Positions 63,279 through 64,000 of a DNA stretch of 64,000 bases are shown piece by piece; the first letter of the stretch is position 1, and the number at the start of each line of letters is the position of its first letter. Source of the stretch: Burkholderia cenocepacia (lineage in GTDB: Bacteria; Pseudomonadota; Gammaproteobacteria; Burkholderiales; Burkholderiaceae); the NCBI RefSeq assembly GCF_900446215.1, contig NZ_UAQZ01000003.1:248001-312000 (forward strand). The letters are read 5' to 3'. The notes under the pieces were generated by a model. It did not search any database. It had not been told where the DNA came from and saw nothing but the letters and a program-made list of their open reading frames with translations. A program made the position numbers and the translations under genes.

Positions 63279-64000
63279 ATGACTGCCCCGAACGCGCTCA
63301 GCGCCATCGAACTCCTGCAAAGCCAGTCGCTCGCGATGATCGTCCAGGACATGCTCGAGCGCGCGATCGTCTCCGGCGAATACGCGCCGGGCGAAAAGCT
63401 CAACGAAGTCGAGATCGCGACCCGGCTGAACGTGTCGCGCGGCCCGGTGCGCGAAGCGTTCCGCGCGCTCGAACAGGCCGGCCTGCTGCGCAACGAGAAG
63501 AATCGCGGCGTGACCGTGCGCGTCGTGCCGCTGCGCGAGGCCGAGGAAATCTACGAAGTGCGCGCGATGCTCGACGAGTCGGTCGCGCGCGCGCTCGCGA
63601 AGCGTATCTCGCCCGAGACGCTGAAGGTGCTGAAGGGCATCATCCAGTCGATGAAGGACGCCGCGAAGACGCATGACGTCACGCGCTATACCGAGCTGAA
63701 CGTGCAGTTCCACGACGCGATGGTCGTCGGCGTCGGCAATACCCATCTCACCGATACCTACCGGCGGCTCGTGCGCCAGCTCGGCCTGCTGCGCCAGGCG
63801 GCGATCGAGGCCGAGGAGGATGCGATCGCGGTGTCGGCGGCCGAGCACGACAAGATCGTGCAGGCGCTCGCGGCCGGCGACGAGGACAAGGCCGTCGCGC
63901 TCGTGCGCGAGCATGTCGCGCACGGCCTCGCGCGGATGCGCCGTACGCACGAGCAGGGGCTGCCTGCGACGGGCAAGGCGGCGCGGGAGAAGGCCGGCGC
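63279..64000 (+). CDS. GntR (FadR-type) transcriptional regulator, runs past window end
   Basis: At least 240 aa from the ATG at 63279, with no stop before the window edge. The N-terminal winged helix-turn-helix shows ERAIVSGEYAPGEKLNEVEIATRLNVSRGPVREAF. The C-terminal FCD domain has YEVRAMLDESVARALAKR and HDAMVVGVGNTHL, whose Asp/His residues usually bind a metal. By pattern it resembles regulators associated with phosphonate use, but this is a weak impression. The downstream genes that would decide are outside the window. Confidence 0.88.
   Translation, partial: MTAPNALSAIELLQSQSLAMIVQDMLERAIVSGEYAPGEKLNEVEIATRLNVSRGPVREAFRALEQAGLLRNEKNRGVTVRVVPLREAEEIYEVRAMLDESVARALAKRISPETLKVLKGIIQSMKDAAKTHDVTRYTELNVQFHDAMVVGVGNTHLTDTYRRLVRQLGLLRQAAIEAEEDAIAVSAAEHDKIVQALAAGDEDKAVALVREHVAHGLARMRRTHEQGLPATGKAAREKAG

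Noticed and set aside
60813..63950. Very long minus-strand open frame of 1045 codons
   Set aside because: It lies opposite the phospholipase C and GntR genes and shows only Arg/His/Ala-rich low-complexity translation typical of the antisense of high-GC genes.

Overview
The window looks like a stretch of the main chromosome of a Burkholderia cepacia complex bacterium. The evidence is the high GC content, the Burkholderia-type gene order, the 16S rRNA gene with a cepacia-complex-like V3 region, and the dnaA-dnaN-gyrB / rpmH-rnpA-yidD-yidC-mnmE block that marks the chromosomal replication origin. Exact species cannot be fixed without a database comparison.

Left part (1-17.3 kb): the 3' part of an IS3-family (IS150-like) element, then a minus-strand run rpe-gph-trpL-trpEGDC-CYTH-ung. 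The trp genes are preceded by a short Trp-rich leader peptide and an attenuator hairpin. Next come apaG, a small membrane protein and mltA. The phenylacetate catabolic cluster paaN-paaJ-paaG-paaI-paaK lies on the minus strand with a divergent paaF, and a TetR-type palindrome sits between paaN and paaF.

Middle part (17.3-36.6 kb): a complete rRNA operon (16S, tRNA-Ile, tRNA-Ala, 23S, 5S) is followed by an accessory island inserted between the 5S gene and gyrB. The island carries a SymE-type toxin, two apparently identical 1236-bp IS3-family (IS407-like) elements in inverted orientation, and a short AT-rich cassette with two unrecognised genes. One of these resembles a PD-(D/E)XK nuclease and the other is a small beta-rich protein. 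A type I restriction-modification operon follows. Its hsdM is split by the second IS with a clean 4-bp target duplication (GCGT). The operon also contains a gene with a HEPN-like R-x4-H motif between hsdS and hsdR, translationally coupled on both sides. This island is the most likely place for undescribed biology.

Origin region (36.6-47.5 kb): gyrB, dnaN and dnaA on the minus strand and rpmH, rnpA, yidD, yidC and mnmE on the plus strand, with a DnaA box in the dnaA-rpmH gap.

Right part (47.5-64 kb): mostly housekeeping and stress genes. These include a tiny His/Tyr/Gly-rich lipoprotein, a membrane GGDEF protein, speG, yaeQ, a VOC protein, the alkylation-repair pair ada-alkA with an Ada box, gshA, an L-lactate permease, a LysR regulator, a Tat-exported phospholipase C, and the start of a GntR regulator that runs off the window. 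Upstream of ada, on the opposite strand, a promoter, a CU-rich stretch and a strong terminator together suggest a small RNA of about 65-70 nt.
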